From assembly GCA_002365595.1 (NCBI GenBank), contig DFAM01000010.1, positions 128,895 through 192,894 of the forward strand: a stretch of DNA of 64,000 bases, read 5' to 3'. Under the pieces are notes generated by a model. It made no database searches. It was not told the origin of the DNA and saw only the letters and a list, made by a program, of their open reading frames with translations. The translations under genes and the position numbers were made by a program. Each line of letters starts with the position of its first letter. Within the stretch, counting starts at the first letter, position 1. The stretch is from Acinetobacter sp. UBA3106 (GTDB lineage Bacteria > Pseudomonadota > Gammaproteobacteria > Pseudomonadales > Moraxellaceae). Shown piece after piece: positions 1 to 8,242 of the stretch.

Positions 1-183
1 ACTCCATCAAATTGGAAGGACTGATTTCTTTATTACGCAACATTCAGTCCTTTTAATTTAAACTGGAATATTAAATCGTATACATAACCATTTCAAAAAT
101 AATTGTTTATGATTAAAATTTGGTGCAGCTATAGCATCTACTACTAACCATGATTTATTGAAATTTAAAGTGAATTTTAATGG

Positions 184-307
184 TTACTTCGCTTCAAATT
201 CACCGACTCTATGGTCATGAAGTTCAAAGAAAAACTCCTTTAACCTTTTAAATTGAGTACTATTCTGAAAATTTGGAGATTCTTTTAAAAAGTTATAAAT
301 TTGTTCT
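184..307 (-). pseudogene. C-terminal remnant of an unidentified gene cut by an IS3-type end
   Basis: Read on the minus strand, this stretch is open for about 40 codons and ends with TAA at 184-186. The residues (ending in ...HDHRVGEFEAK) look like the C-terminus of a normal protein. The reading frame runs directly into the inverted-repeat-like end of the IS3-family remnant at 308, so the gene was probably truncated by insertion. I do not recognise the family. Positions 1-183 hold no gene I can see; a hairpin with arms 16-24 and 44-52, followed by T residues, could be the terminator of a gene left of the window. Confidence is low because the open stretch is short. Confidence 0.35.
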
Positions 308-555
308 TGGACTGCTCCCAGGTATCCTAGACATGAGACAGCCTCATTTTGAAGCTGCTTCAAAGGCTTCTGGACTCATCCCATCAAGATGCGAATGACG
401 CCTGATTCGATTGTAAAACATCTCGATATAATCAAACACATCTGCACGGGCCATTTCTCGAGTTTTATAGATTCTCTTTTTAATTCTTTCCTTCTTCAAG
501 CTGCTAAAAAAGATTCTGCAATAGCGTTATCCCATGAGCAGTATACTGCGCAAGT
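308..555 (-). mobile_element. Degraded IS3-family transposase (OrfB C-terminus) with one IS end
   Basis: On the minus strand, codons ending at the TGA at 344-346 read ...FDYIEMFYNRIRRHSHLDGMSPEAFE..., the conserved C-terminus of an IS3-family OrfB with a DDE/rve integrase domain. Further upstream the WDNAIAESF block is present, but a run of six A (on the plus strand, near 510) is one base short of the expected frame, so the catalytic-domain end and the C-terminus lie in different frames. Beyond that block the similarity stops. The end at 308 begins TGGACTGCTCCC, which fits an IS3-group terminal repeat. This is an inactive remnant; the other end of the element is absent. Confidence 0.75.
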
Positions 556-593
556 GAGTGTATGATCGGGTTCATTTGGCCTACGTCGCTACA

Positions 594-1295
594 CTATGCT
601 ACCGCAACATTAAATAATGATCCGATCCAAGCACTGAATAACATGGCGATAATACCCCAAAGCATGACCCGAACCGAACCTCTCCAAATACTTGCACCGC
701 CAGCATAACTGGCTAAGGCTCCCATAATTCCGAGGCTTAAAACCCCAATCAGCATGACGCCTTTCTCTAAGTATGACTCAGGCAGAAGCATGATTGAAAT
801 TAAGGGAAATAATGAGCCTACAGTAAATGCAGTGGCTGAAGAGAATGCAGCGCGAAAGGGTTGGGCAGAGGTATGGGCTGAAATACCAATTTCATCACGA
901 GCATGTGCGTCTAAAGCATTGTGGTCAGTCAGTTGTTGCGCGACTTCTTGTGCTAAATCAGGTTGTAATCCACGCTGTATATAAATATTCTTTAGCTCAT
1001 TTAATTCATGTTCAGGATGGCGTTGTAATTCACGTCCTTCCATCTCTAAATCATTCTTTTCAATGTCTTGTTGTGATTTAACGGAGATATATTCACCCGC
1101 AGCCATTGATGCAGCCCCAGATATTAATCCGGCGACACAGGTGATCAGTAAAGTGTGGGTAGATGCTCCACTGGCCGCTATTCCCACCACAAGACTTGTG
1201 ACTGAAATAATCCCGTCATTTGCCCCCAGCACAGCCGCACGCAACCATCCAGCACGTTCGAAATAATGTTTTTCAAGATGATATGAATGGCGCAT
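594..1295 (-). CDS. VIT1/CCC1-family Fe2+/Mn2+ transporter
   Basis: The product has 233 residues, usual for bacterial VIT1/CCC1 (nodulin-21-like) proteins. The N-terminal signature HYFERAGWLRAAVLGANDGIIS (about residues 10-31) is the family's first membrane segment with its conserved Asp. It is followed by a second hydrophobic helix with GxxSGAASMAAGEYISVKSQ (about 55-75), a charged cytoplasmic stretch rich in Glu and His (about 75-145) that resembles the metal-binding insert of VIT proteins, and three C-terminal membrane segments (about 145-230). The family moves ferrous iron or manganese out of the cytoplasm. An AGGA ribosome site lies about 10 bases before the ATG. It stands alone, next to IS debris. 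The metal specificity is inferred only from the family. Confidence 0.85.
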   Translation of the reverse strand: MRHSYHLEKHYFERAGWLRAAVLGANDGIISVTSLVVGIAASGASTHTLLITCVAGLISGAASMAAGEYISVKSQQDIEKNDLEMEGRELQRHPEHELNELKNIYIQRGLQPDLAQEVAQQLTDHNALDAHARDEIGISAHTSAQPFRAAFSSATAFTVGSLFPLISIMLLPESYLEKGVMLIGVLSLGIMGALASYAGGASIWRGSVRVMLWGIIAMLFSAWIGSLFNVAVA

Positions 1296-1746
1296 AATGT
1301 ATATTCCTTTTTTATTATCATGCTGATTATAGTTAAATTTATTGAATTTGTAGATATTATTATTGGCTTATTCAAAAACCTTGCTTAACAAGAAAGGATA
1401 ATAGTTCGCGGCTCAGCACCCTGTGTTACAAACACAAGTTAAAAAATATTTTGAGTACTTGATCAATTATTTTACGAGCGTACTAAAAGATTTTAAAAGC
1501 TAATTTTACTTAACCTAGTACTTAGTAGATCATTTATTCCCTTTAATCCACAAATTTAGAGGTACTGATAATCCGTCCTAATGTTCTCTCCTATACAAAA
1601 AAATAGACAAAATGTATCTGGGGAAGACATAGTAGTCCAGTGAATGAATATAACAGTCTTATTTATAAATTAATTTAACTACAAATAATGACGAGAAATA
1701 GGAAAATGATTTCACTTCTAGTGGAGTAAAGTGAAATCATTTTAGA
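1296..1746. other. Intergenic gap with a 15-bp perfect inverted repeat
   Basis: No gene is visible. The gap separates two divergent units and should contain both promoters. Its right edge holds a perfect inverted repeat: AAAATGATTTCACTT (1703-1717) and its reverse complement (1729-1743), separated by 11 bases. The second arm ends three bases before the first possible start codon of the adaptor gene at 1747. There is no T run and no ribosome site between hairpin and ATG. Confidence 0.6.
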
Positions 1747-3054
1747 ATGTTGACTAAAACATATAATTTTATAAGAGCCAGGTACTTTTGGTTGATGTAC
1801 TGTGCTTTTAAACTGAACTGGAGAAACTCTTTGCGCGCTGTTCACTATAAATTTTTGATAATTATATTGCTCATGCTTGCAGCGGGTTTTGCTGTATTTC
1901 GCTGGTGGCAGGGGCCCTTGTTGCCAAGTTATACCGTGACTTCAATGCCCTTGGTGCAAACTGTAGTGGCGACCGGGCGTGTAGCGACGGTATCGCGTGC
2001 ACAGATCGGCAGTGAAATTACCGGTGTAGTGCTGGAACGTCGGGTTCAGGAGGGTGACCAAGTTGCGCCGGGTGATCTGCTTTTAGTACTGAAATCGGAT
2101 GAACTTACTGCTCAAGTGCGCCAGGCCGAGCTTGCACTGACTGAGTTAGCCAGCAGCAGACGTCCACAGGCAGCAGCAGAATTGGCGACTGCTAAAGCTC
2201 AGCTGGAACAGGCTAGCCGCGAAGCAGCACGTAGACGCAATTTAGAAGCTGGCGTACTGTCAGCAGAAGAAATAGAAAAGGCCGTTGAAGCGGAAAGAGT
2301 CGCTCGCAATAATTATGAAACAGCGCAATTAAAAGCAGCAGCATTGGCATCGGGTCAAGTAGAGGAAGCCAAGCTTCGTGAGCAACTTGCTGCAGCACAG
2401 GCGCAATTGGCCAAGACTAAAATTCGCTCTACAGTCGCGGGTAAAGTACTGACACTTGATGTGGAGCCGGGTGATCTGATTCAGCCTGGTCAGACCTTAT
2501 TCTCCATTGCACTAGATGGCAATACGGAAATTCGGGTGCCGCTGGATGAGCGCAATTTATCCCGGCTCGCCTTAAAGCAAAAAGCCGTTGTCATCGCAGA
2601 TGCTTACCCAGAAAAGACTTTTCCTGCCCAGATCAATTTTATTGCACCGAGCATTGACCCACAGCGTGGTACGGTCGAAGTTAGATTAACCGTGGATCCA
2701 GTCCCTGAGTTTTTGCGTCAGGACATGACTGTTTCGGTGAATGTCGAAACTGACCGACGTGAGCGAGCCCTGGTGATCCCGAATGATGCTTTAAGTAGCA
2801 TTAAGGGAAATAAGGCTGTGGTGCGGCTGGTACGGGATGGAAAAATACAGCATCAGCAGGTCACTTTAGGTTTACGTGGACTGGCCATGTCAGAAGTGGT
2901 TTCAGGTTTGAGGCAAGGAGATCAGATACTGGCTGATGCCGAATCTACATTAGAAGATGGTGCACGAGTACGCTTGAAACCGCAAAAAATGGCATTAGCG
3001 AGTCAGGCTGATGATACAGATAGCAAAAATGAATTACCGGTGAAATTCGATTGA
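1747..3054 (+). CDS. HlyD/MacA-type periplasmic adaptor of an ABC exporter
   Basis: This is a membrane-fusion protein of the HlyD/RND-adaptor type. It has an uncleaved N-terminal membrane anchor (about residues 35-50), a lipoyl half-motif near ATGRVATVSRAQIGSEITGVV, an alpha-helical hairpin rich in Ala/Gln/Glu (about 115-225), the second lipoyl half (STVAGKVLTLDVEPGDLIQPGQ) and a beta-barrel with a C-terminal domain. It should link the permease encoded next to it with an outer-membrane channel, which is not in the window. The start is uncertain: the ATG at 1747 directly abuts a 15-bp hairpin and has no ribosome site, and the ATG at 1795 (residue 17) is an alternative preceded by a weak AGG. 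The stop overlaps the next gene by four bases. GC content is higher than in flanking DNA. Confidence 0.85.
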   Translation: MLTKTYNFIRARYFWLMYCAFKLNWRNSLRAVHYKFLIIILLMLAAGFAVFRWWQGPLLPSYTVTSMPLVQTVVATGRVATVSRAQIGSEITGVVLERRVQEGDQVAPGDLLLVLKSDELTAQVRQAELALTELASSRRPQAAAELATAKAQLEQASREAARRRNLEAGVLSAEEIEKAVEAERVARNNYETAQLKAAALASGQVEEAKLREQLAAAQAQLAKTKIRSTVAGKVLTLDVEPGDLIQPGQTLFSIALDGNTEIRVPLDERNLSRLALKQKAVVIADAYPEKTFPAQINFIAPSIDPQRGTVEVRLTVDPVPEFLRQDMTVSVNVETDRRERALVIPNDALSSIKGNKAVVRLVRDGKIQHQQVTLGLRGLAMSEVVSGLRQGDQILADAESTLEDGARVRLKPQKMALASQADDTDSKNELPVKFD

Positions 3055-4274
3055 AAAACTTTTTCGGGCGGCTTTGGACGGAGTGGACCATCGCAATCAG
3101 TTTTTTGCGAGAAGGGCGTGCGCAATCTATTATGATCACGGTGGGTGTCGCTGTGGGTGTTGCCGTGATCGTATTTATTAGCGCTTTAATTCAAGGGCTA
3201 CAGTCGAATATTGTTGAACGTACTTTGGGTACTCAGGCGCATATCCGTTTGCTGTCACCGGATGAAGTGAATCTGATTGTGCCGCCTGCACCCGGTACCA
3301 TACAGCTATTGCAGGAAGATAAACGCGCACAGCGACTGCGCTCGATCAATAACTGGCAGGAAATTACCGAAACCTTGGATCAGTTGCCGGTATTGACTGC
3401 TGTTTCACCTGTAGTGTCTGGGCCTGCCTTTGTACAGCGCGGTGATGCGGTCGAATCGGTCGCCTTGGTTGGTATTAACCTGGAACGTTATCAACAGATT
3501 ATTCCTTTAAAAGAGTATTTAACCAGTGGTCAGCTAAGAATAGGCGCGGATGATGTGCTGATTGGCAGTCAATTGGCCAAAGATCTGGGCGTACAAGTCG
3601 GCAGCAAGTTGCGACTGGATACTGGTCAGCAGAACAGTGCAGTGGTGAATATTGCCGGAATATTTGAACTGGGCGTGCGCGAACTGGATTCGCGTTATGT
3701 CTATCTGGATTTGAAACAGGCACAGTCCTTATTGAGTCTGCCCGGCGGCGTGACCGTAATTGATCTCACCATCGCAGATATTTTTGAGGCAGATAATGTG
3801 GCTGCACAGATAGGACGCCTGACTTCATTGAAAGCCGAAAGCTGGATTAAAACCAATGCACAGCTCATGAATGCAATTACCGCGCAGAGTCTATCGACCA
3901 ATATGATTATTATATTTGTTGCAATTTCAGTGGCTTTTGGCATTGCCAGCGTAATGTCGGTCAGCGTGGTGCAGCGAACCCGGGAAATTGGTATTTTACG
4001 TGCAACTGGTGCAACCCAGTCTCAAATCTTAAGAGTTTTCTTATTTCAGGGCGCAATCTTTGGCCTGCTCGGTTCGATTCTCGGCAGCGTGGTCAGTTAT
4101 GGCTTAGTCTGGGTATTTAATAATTTTGGTCCAGGTTTGTTTTATATTCCGATCTCGATCAATCTGGTGATATTGGCCTTGTTACTGGCTACATTGACTG
4201 GTGTATTGGCTGCGGCTGTGCCATCGCGACGGGCAGCGGCACTTGATCCCGTGGAGGCAATTCGTCATGTCTGA
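3051..4274 (+). CDS. MacB/FtsX-type ABC transporter permease
   Basis: The 407-residue product has an N-terminal membrane helix (about 25-50), a large periplasmic MacB_PCD-like domain (about 50-275) and three C-terminal helices of the FtsX domain (about 280-405), the type VII ABC layout. It is the membrane part of an exporter together with the adaptor before it and the ATPase after it; the order adaptor-permease-ATPase resembles DevBCA-type exporters. The start appears to be TTG at 3051, overlapping the adaptor stop, because the first ATG in frame lies too far inside the conserved N-terminus. Such a start suggests translational coupling. The substrate is unknown. Confidence 0.85.
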   Translation: MKNFFGRLWTEWTIAISFLREGRAQSIMITVGVAVGVAVIVFISALIQGLQSNIVERTLGTQAHIRLLSPDEVNLIVPPAPGTIQLLQEDKRAQRLRSINNWQEITETLDQLPVLTAVSPVVSGPAFVQRGDAVESVALVGINLERYQQIIPLKEYLTSGQLRIGADDVLIGSQLAKDLGVQVGSKLRLDTGQQNSAVVNIAGIFELGVRELDSRYVYLDLKQAQSLLSLPGGVTVIDLTIADIFEADNVAAQIGRLTSLKAESWIKTNAQLMNAITAQSLSTNMIIIFVAISVAFGIASVMSVSVVQRTREIGILRATGATQSQILRVFLFQGAIFGLLGSILGSVVSYGLVWVFNNFGPGLFYIPISINLVILALLLATLTGVLAAAVPSRRAAALDPVEAIRHV

Positions 4275-4971
4275 GCAGTTTCAGGAAGTACTGCGTTTAG
4301 AGGGGCTGCGTAAGTCTTATAATATTGGTCAGCCTAATGAAGTTGAGGTACTGCATGGCATTGATTTGTGTATTGAGCGCAATGATTTTGCTGCACTGAT
4401 TGGTCCTTCCGGCTCTGGCAAAAGTACCTTATTGAACATTCTGGGCTTGCTGGATAAACCCAGTAGTGGCGAGCTGTATTTACTGGGTCAGGCCACCAGT
4501 GGCATGGATGATAGCGGACGCACGGCACTGCGCGGCAACAGCATTGGTTTTGTGTTTCAGTTTCATCATCTGATTCAGGCCTTTACCGCCTTGAATAATG
4601 TACTGATGCCGTTGATGCTGACCCGAGGCAAGCCCAACAAACAGGCATTAGAGCGCGCGCGTGAATTGCTGGCTGCGGTGGGCTTGGAAAAATTTGCTGA
4701 CCGTAAACCGAATGAACTTTCCGGTGGGCAGCAACAGCGGGTGGCGATTGCCCGAGCCTTGATCACTGAACCGGCATTGCTCTTGGCGGATGAACCTACA
4801 GGTAATCTGGATACCCAGACCGCTGCTGAAATGTTTGAGCTCTTTCGTAAAGTGCATCGTGAACGTGATTGTGCTGTACTGCTGGTGACGCATGATCCAC
4901 GCCTGTCAGCCACTTGTGATCGAACCATTAATCTGGTGGATGGCCGTATTGAAAGTGATTCAAAAAAATAA
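4267..4971 (+). CDS. LolD/MacB-like ABC transporter ATPase
   Basis: The 234-residue product carries all ABC motifs: Walker A GPSGSGKST, the Q-loop (VFQFHHLI), the signature LSGGQQQRVAIARAL, Walker B LLLADEPTGNLD and the H-loop (LVTHD). The family powers type VII exporters and lipoprotein or macrolide transporters; here it should serve the overlapping permease. I chose the ATG at 4267, which overlaps the permease stop (ATGTCTGA), because MSEQFQEVLRLEGLRKSY is the family's usual beginning; an upstream in-frame ATG at 4201 lies inside the permease gene. The three genes form one operon. Confidence 0.9.
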   Translation: MSEQFQEVLRLEGLRKSYNIGQPNEVEVLHGIDLCIERNDFAALIGPSGSGKSTLLNILGLLDKPSSGELYLLGQATSGMDDSGRTALRGNSIGFVFQFHHLIQAFTALNNVLMPLMLTRGKPNKQALERARELLAAVGLEKFADRKPNELSGGQQQRVAIARALITEPALLLADEPTGNLDTQTAAEMFELFRKVHRERDCAVLLVTHDPRLSATCDRTINLVDGRIESDSKK

Positions 4972-5580
4972 GTTCAGCTTATCAAGATTTATGATCATTA
5001 TGGTGGGAGAACCAGCTCAAGACTCACGCCTTTGAAGTATTGTGAATTTGTTATGTAATGCTATGCAGAGGCAGTAAGAAAGCAATAATTGATCAGTCTA
5101 AGCTTGATGTTTGGCAATGATTTATCTGCCGGAATGACACTGATAAAATCTTGCCAATATAAAAGCCAAATTAAATATAAAAAATTAAATTCAGCATTTA
5201 AGGTATTTTTTATTTTCTGAATTGTTCGATTTAATTCAATTGCAGATATTCAATGCAAAAGATCACAGTGAAAAGATCAACAAAATAATCTTTGAATTAG
5301 TCAATAAACGTATGAGCTAAATTCAGGTAGCAGATATCTTGCAGATCATGAATCAGACCGCGGCTAAGACCCTGATTAAGATAAATAGTTATTCATATTC
5401 GAAATGCCTTTAAATTGCTCAGAAATACGTTTAAATCAATAAAAATACAATTATGAAATAGGTCGATTTCATTTTTTAGTTAAATATAGAAAAGGTGTCG
5501 AATAACTGAGTTCAACTGATATCGGAACACATTGTAGTTTTGCCAAATAGCCTAAGTTCTAATCTCCACGAAGAGGTGAA
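4972..5580. other. AT-rich intergenic gap, possibly with gene debris
   Basis: No intact gene is seen in about 600 bases. From about 5255 a plus-strand reading (...EKINKIIFELVNKRMS, stop, IQVADILQIMNQTAAKTLIK...) faintly resembles the helix-turn-helix N-terminus of an ISNCY-type transposase broken by a stop, but it is too short to call. A short inverted repeat AATCAG/CTGATT lies near 5350-5376. The gap ends with a strong ribosome site (GAAGAGGTGAA) for the next gene. Confidence 0.4.
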
Positions 5581-6066
5581 ATGATGAATATTGCAAAGAA
5601 TACGATATGCCTTTGGTACGAGAATGACGCTGAAGGCGCTGCACGATTTTATGCCGAGACCCTCCCAGATTCATCCATCGGTGCGATACATCGTGCACCA
5701 GGAAATTATCCATCTGGGCATGAGGGTGACATTATTACCGTTGAATTTACAGTACTGGGAGTTGCATGCCTCGGACTAAACGGTGGGCCAGGATTTAAGC
5801 ACAGCGAAGCGTTCTCATTTCAGGTGGCAACCGAAAGCCAGGAAGAAACAGATCGCTACTGGAATGCAATTGTCGGAAATGGCGGTCAGGAGAGCGAATG
5901 TGGCTGGTGTAAGGACAAGTGGGGAATCTCTTGGCAGATTACTCCAATCGCGCTAATTAAAGCATATACCAGCCCTGACCGTGCAGCCGCCAAACGCGCA
6001 TTCGATGCCATGATGACGATGAAGAAAATTGACATTGCTGCAATAGAAGCAGCATTTCATGGTTGA
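5581..6066 (+). CDS. PhnB-like VOC-superfamily protein
   Basis: The 161-residue product belongs to the PhnB / 3-demethylubiquinone-methyltransferase-like branch of the VOC fold, recognised by WYENDAEGAARFYAETLPDSSIG near the N-terminus, EFTVLGVACLGLNGGP in the middle and CGWCKDKWGISWQITP near residue 110. Despite old annotations, members are not methyltransferases and their reactions are mostly unknown. The gene is monocistronic, with a strong ribosome site before tandem ATG codons at 5581 and 5584, and a terminator about 175 bases downstream. No neighbour suggests a role. Confidence 0.8.
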   Translation: MMNIAKNTICLWYENDAEGAARFYAETLPDSSIGAIHRAPGNYPSGHEGDIITVEFTVLGVACLGLNGGPGFKHSEAFSFQVATESQEETDRYWNAIVGNGGQESECGWCKDKWGISWQITPIALIKAYTSPDRAAAKRAFDAMMTMKKIDIAAIEAAFHG

Positions 6067-6239
6067 GATGTAAGTGATCTGAAAACTCATTCGAGTTCAG
6101 CCTGCTTGATTAGATGGCTTAACTCAAAGCATTTTGAACGGAGCTAAATTTACAAACCAAAGCAAATTGCAGAAGGTTTTTATCAGTTGCCTGATGAGAG
6201 ATTGCAAAGTTAAAGTCTTCACTATCTTCAACAGAGGTC

Positions 6240-6264
6240 AAAGCAGCCGGAGCTGCTTTTTTAT
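6240..6264 (+). terminator. Rho-independent terminator
   Basis: The stem AAGCAGC (6241-6247) and GCTGCTT (6252-6258) with loop CGGA is followed by TTTT. It terminates plus-strand transcription after the VOC gene, before the convergent CoA-transferase operon. Confidence 0.75.
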
Positions 6265-6272
6265 TGCGAAGA

Positions 6273-6920
6273 TTAAGCTGCAACGAGATCAGTGGTAATC
6301 AGTTCAACACCTGAGGCTGCCTGGATTTGTTCTAGAGTCACATCCTTTGCAAGTTCAATCAGTTTCATGCCTTCAGCAGTAATGTCCATGACCCCCAGTT
6401 CAGTGATGACACGGTTAACCACGCCTTGACCCGTCAGTGGCAGGGTACAATGTTTCACGATTTTCGGGCTACCATCTTTCGCACTATGCTCCATCAGGAC
6501 CACAACTTTTTGTACGCCAGCAACCAAGTCCATCGCACCCCCCATACCTTTGACTTTTTTACCCGGAATCATCCAGTTTGCAAGATCACCTGTTTCAGAC
6601 ACTTCCATCGCGCCTAAAATCGCGATATTGACATGACCACCGCGAATCATGGCAAATGATTCAGAGCTTGAGAAAAATGCCGCGCCTTGACGTGCAGTGA
6701 CTGTCTGTTTACCCGCGTTGATGAGGTCAGGATCAACGGTGTCTGCCGTGGGAAATTCATCGATACCGAGCAAGCCATTTTCAGACTGCAGCCAGACGTT
6801 GATGTTGTCCGGAATATAGTTGGCCACCAGTGTCGGCAGACCAATACCTAAATTGACATAGAAGCCATCTTCAAGCTCAAGCGCCGCACGCTGTGCCATT
6901 TCATTACGTGTCCAAGCCAT
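6273..6920 (-). CDS. 3-oxoacid CoA-transferase subunit B
   Basis: The 215-residue product is the beta subunit of a family I CoA-transferase (ScoB/PcaJ/AtoA type). The conserved LQSENGLLG motif (about residues 44-52) contains the Glu that forms the glutamyl-CoA thioester, and GIGLPTLVANYIP near residue 25 is typical. With subunit A, two bases upstream, it moves CoA from succinyl-CoA to a 3-oxoacid. It lies in one minus-strand operon with fumarylacetoacetase and maleylacetoacetate isomerase, so acetoacetate is the likely acceptor and acetoacetyl-CoA the product. Sequence alone does not exclude 3-oxoadipate. Confidence 0.9.
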   Translation of the reverse strand: MAWTRNEMAQRAALELEDGFYVNLGIGLPTLVANYIPDNINVWLQSENGLLGIDEFPTADTVDPDLINAGKQTVTARQGAAFFSSSESFAMIRGGHVNIAILGAMEVSETGDLANWMIPGKKVKGMGGAMDLVAGVQKVVVLMEHSAKDGSPKIVKHCTLPLTGQGVVNRVITELGVMDITAEGMKLIELAKDVTLEQIQAASGVELITTDLVAA

Positions 6921-6922
6921 GA

Positions 6923-7624
6923 TTAAGCCTCCGCCTTTAACGTCATTTGTTCAATGCGTTTTTCAGGGGTTGTATTCAAGACAATACGATTGACATAAAT
7001 ACCCGGTAGGTGGATGTCATCTGGATCGATTTCACCAATCTCAACCACCTGTTCCACTTCAACCACGGTGAACTTGCCGGCAACAGCACATTCCGGATTA
7101 AAGTTACGTGCCGTTTTACGGAACACCAGATTGCCAGCTTTGTCTGCTTTATAGGCTTTCACCAATGCAACATCAGCAGTTAAAGTATCTTCAAGAATAT
7201 ATTCCTGACCATTAAAGATGCGACTTTCTTTGCCTTCGGCAATGAGAGTACCGACACCGGTACGGGTGTAAAATGCAGGAATGCCTGCACCGCCTGAACG
7301 GAGTTTTTCAGCTAATGTACCTTGTGGAGTCAGTTCAACTTCAAGTTCACCACTTAAGTATTGGCGTTCAAATTCTTTATTTTCACCGACATAAGATGAA
7401 ATCATCTTTTTGATTTGTTTGGTTTGCAGTAATTTGCCTAAACCAAAGTTATCGACACCGGCGTTGTTGGAAATACAGGTCAGATTTTTAACCCCAGTAT
7501 CTTTGAGTGCTTCAATCAGTGCTTCAGGAATACCACATAAACCAAAACCACCTACCGCAAGGGTTTGACCATCGGCAACAATGCCTTCCAAGGCTTCTGC
7601 TGCGCTTGCAACCAGTTTATTCAC
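6923..7624 (-). CDS. 3-oxoacid CoA-transferase subunit A
   Basis: The 233-residue alpha subunit of a family I CoA-transferase (ScoA/PcaI/AtoD type) has the glycine-rich GQTLAVGGFGLCGIPEALI near residue 20, the CoA-binding region SNNAGVDNFGLG near 52, and GTLAEKLRSGGAGIPAFYTRTGVGT at about 104-128. It pairs with subunit B, which starts just after its stop. It closes the homogentisate-type route by activating acetoacetate, inferred from the neighbouring fumarylacetoacetase gene. The gap to the VOC gene upstream is only 17 bases, so the genes are co-transcribed. Confidence 0.9.
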   Translation of the reverse strand: MNKLVASAAEALEGIVADGQTLAVGGFGLCGIPEALIEALKDTGVKNLTCISNNAGVDNFGLGKLLQTKQIKKMISSYVGENKEFERQYLSGELEVELTPQGTLAEKLRSGGAGIPAFYTRTGVGTLIAEGKESRIFNGQEYILEDTLTADVALVKAYKADKAGNLVFRKTARNFNPECAVAGKFTVVEVEQVVEIGEIDPDDIHLPGIYVNRIVLNTTPEKRIEQMTLKAEA

Positions 7625-7641
7625 GTGCTTAATCCTTTAAA

Positions 7642-8217
7642 TCAATGATCTACTTTTGCAGCTGCTGAGTTATTTTCAAGCTCGTCTGCATGTAAGAAAT
7701 GGGTATGGTGTGGGGCACGTTTGGTTTTTGACCATTCTTCCAACATCTCGTGTTTCATTTTTTCGCTAATCATGGCGATTTTTTCAGGTGCTTTTTCATC
7801 ATCATATGCCAACTCTAAACGGTGACCATTTGGATCGAAGAAGTAAATGGAATGGAAAATGCCGTGATTGGTAATGCCCAAAACATTTATGCCATTGGCT
7901 TCCAAATGTGCTTTGGCTTCAATTAATGCCGCGCGGTCTTTAACCTTTAAGGCAATGTGCTGAACCCATTTTGGGGTGTTTTCATCACGCCCCATTTCAG
8001 GTTGGGTTGGCAGTTCAAAGAAGGCCAAAACGTTGCCATTACCGGCATCTAAAAATAAATGCATATACGGATCAAAGGCTTTGGTGGATGGCACATGATC
8101 TTCGGCAAATGCCAAAATAAAGTTCATGTTCAGATTTTTTTTGTACCAGTCCACCGTTTCTTTGGCATCTTTGCAACGGTATGCCACATGGTGAATTTTT
8201 TCAATTTGTATTGCCAT
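7642..8217 (-). CDS. VOC-family protein, candidate ring-cleavage or accessory enzyme
   Basis: The 191-residue single-module VOC protein begins IQIEKIHHVAYRCKDAKETVDWYKKNL. Likely metal ligands are a His in IHHVAYRC, the His in KWVQHIALKVKD (about residue 92) and the Glu in DPNGHRLELAYDD (about 136), the His-His-Glu set of glyoxalases and type I extradiol dioxygenases. It sits between the CoA-transferase and the maleylacetoacetate isomerase genes in one tight operon. No homogentisate 1,2-dioxygenase (cupin-type HmgA) gene lies in the cluster, so this protein is a candidate for the missing ring cleavage; it could equally be accessory. The enzymatic role is inference. Confidence 0.7.
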   Translation of the reverse strand: MAIQIEKIHHVAYRCKDAKETVDWYKKNLNMNFILAFAEDHVPSTKAFDPYMHLFLDAGNGNVLAFFELPTQPEMGRDENTPKWVQHIALKVKDRAALIEAKAHLEANGINVLGITNHGIFHSIYFFDPNGHRLELAYDDEKAPEKIAMISEKMKHEMLEEWSKTKRAPHHTHFLHADELENNSAAAKVDH

Positions 8218-8242
8218 TTTAGATGTCCTTTTCTTGAAGAAA

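Noticed and set aside
1063..1266. Open frames on the plus strand opposite the VIT transporter gene
   Set aside because: They are antisense shadows of a clearly conserved gene and lack ribosome sites.
5255..5400. Possible ISNCY-type transposase N-terminus
   Set aside because: Only about 40 codons with an internal stop and no further transposase motif; kept as a comment on the gap.
6273..7624. pcaIJ (3-oxoadipate CoA-transferase)
   Set aside because: Sequence cannot exclude it, but the operon produces acetoacetate and contains no beta-ketoadipate genes.
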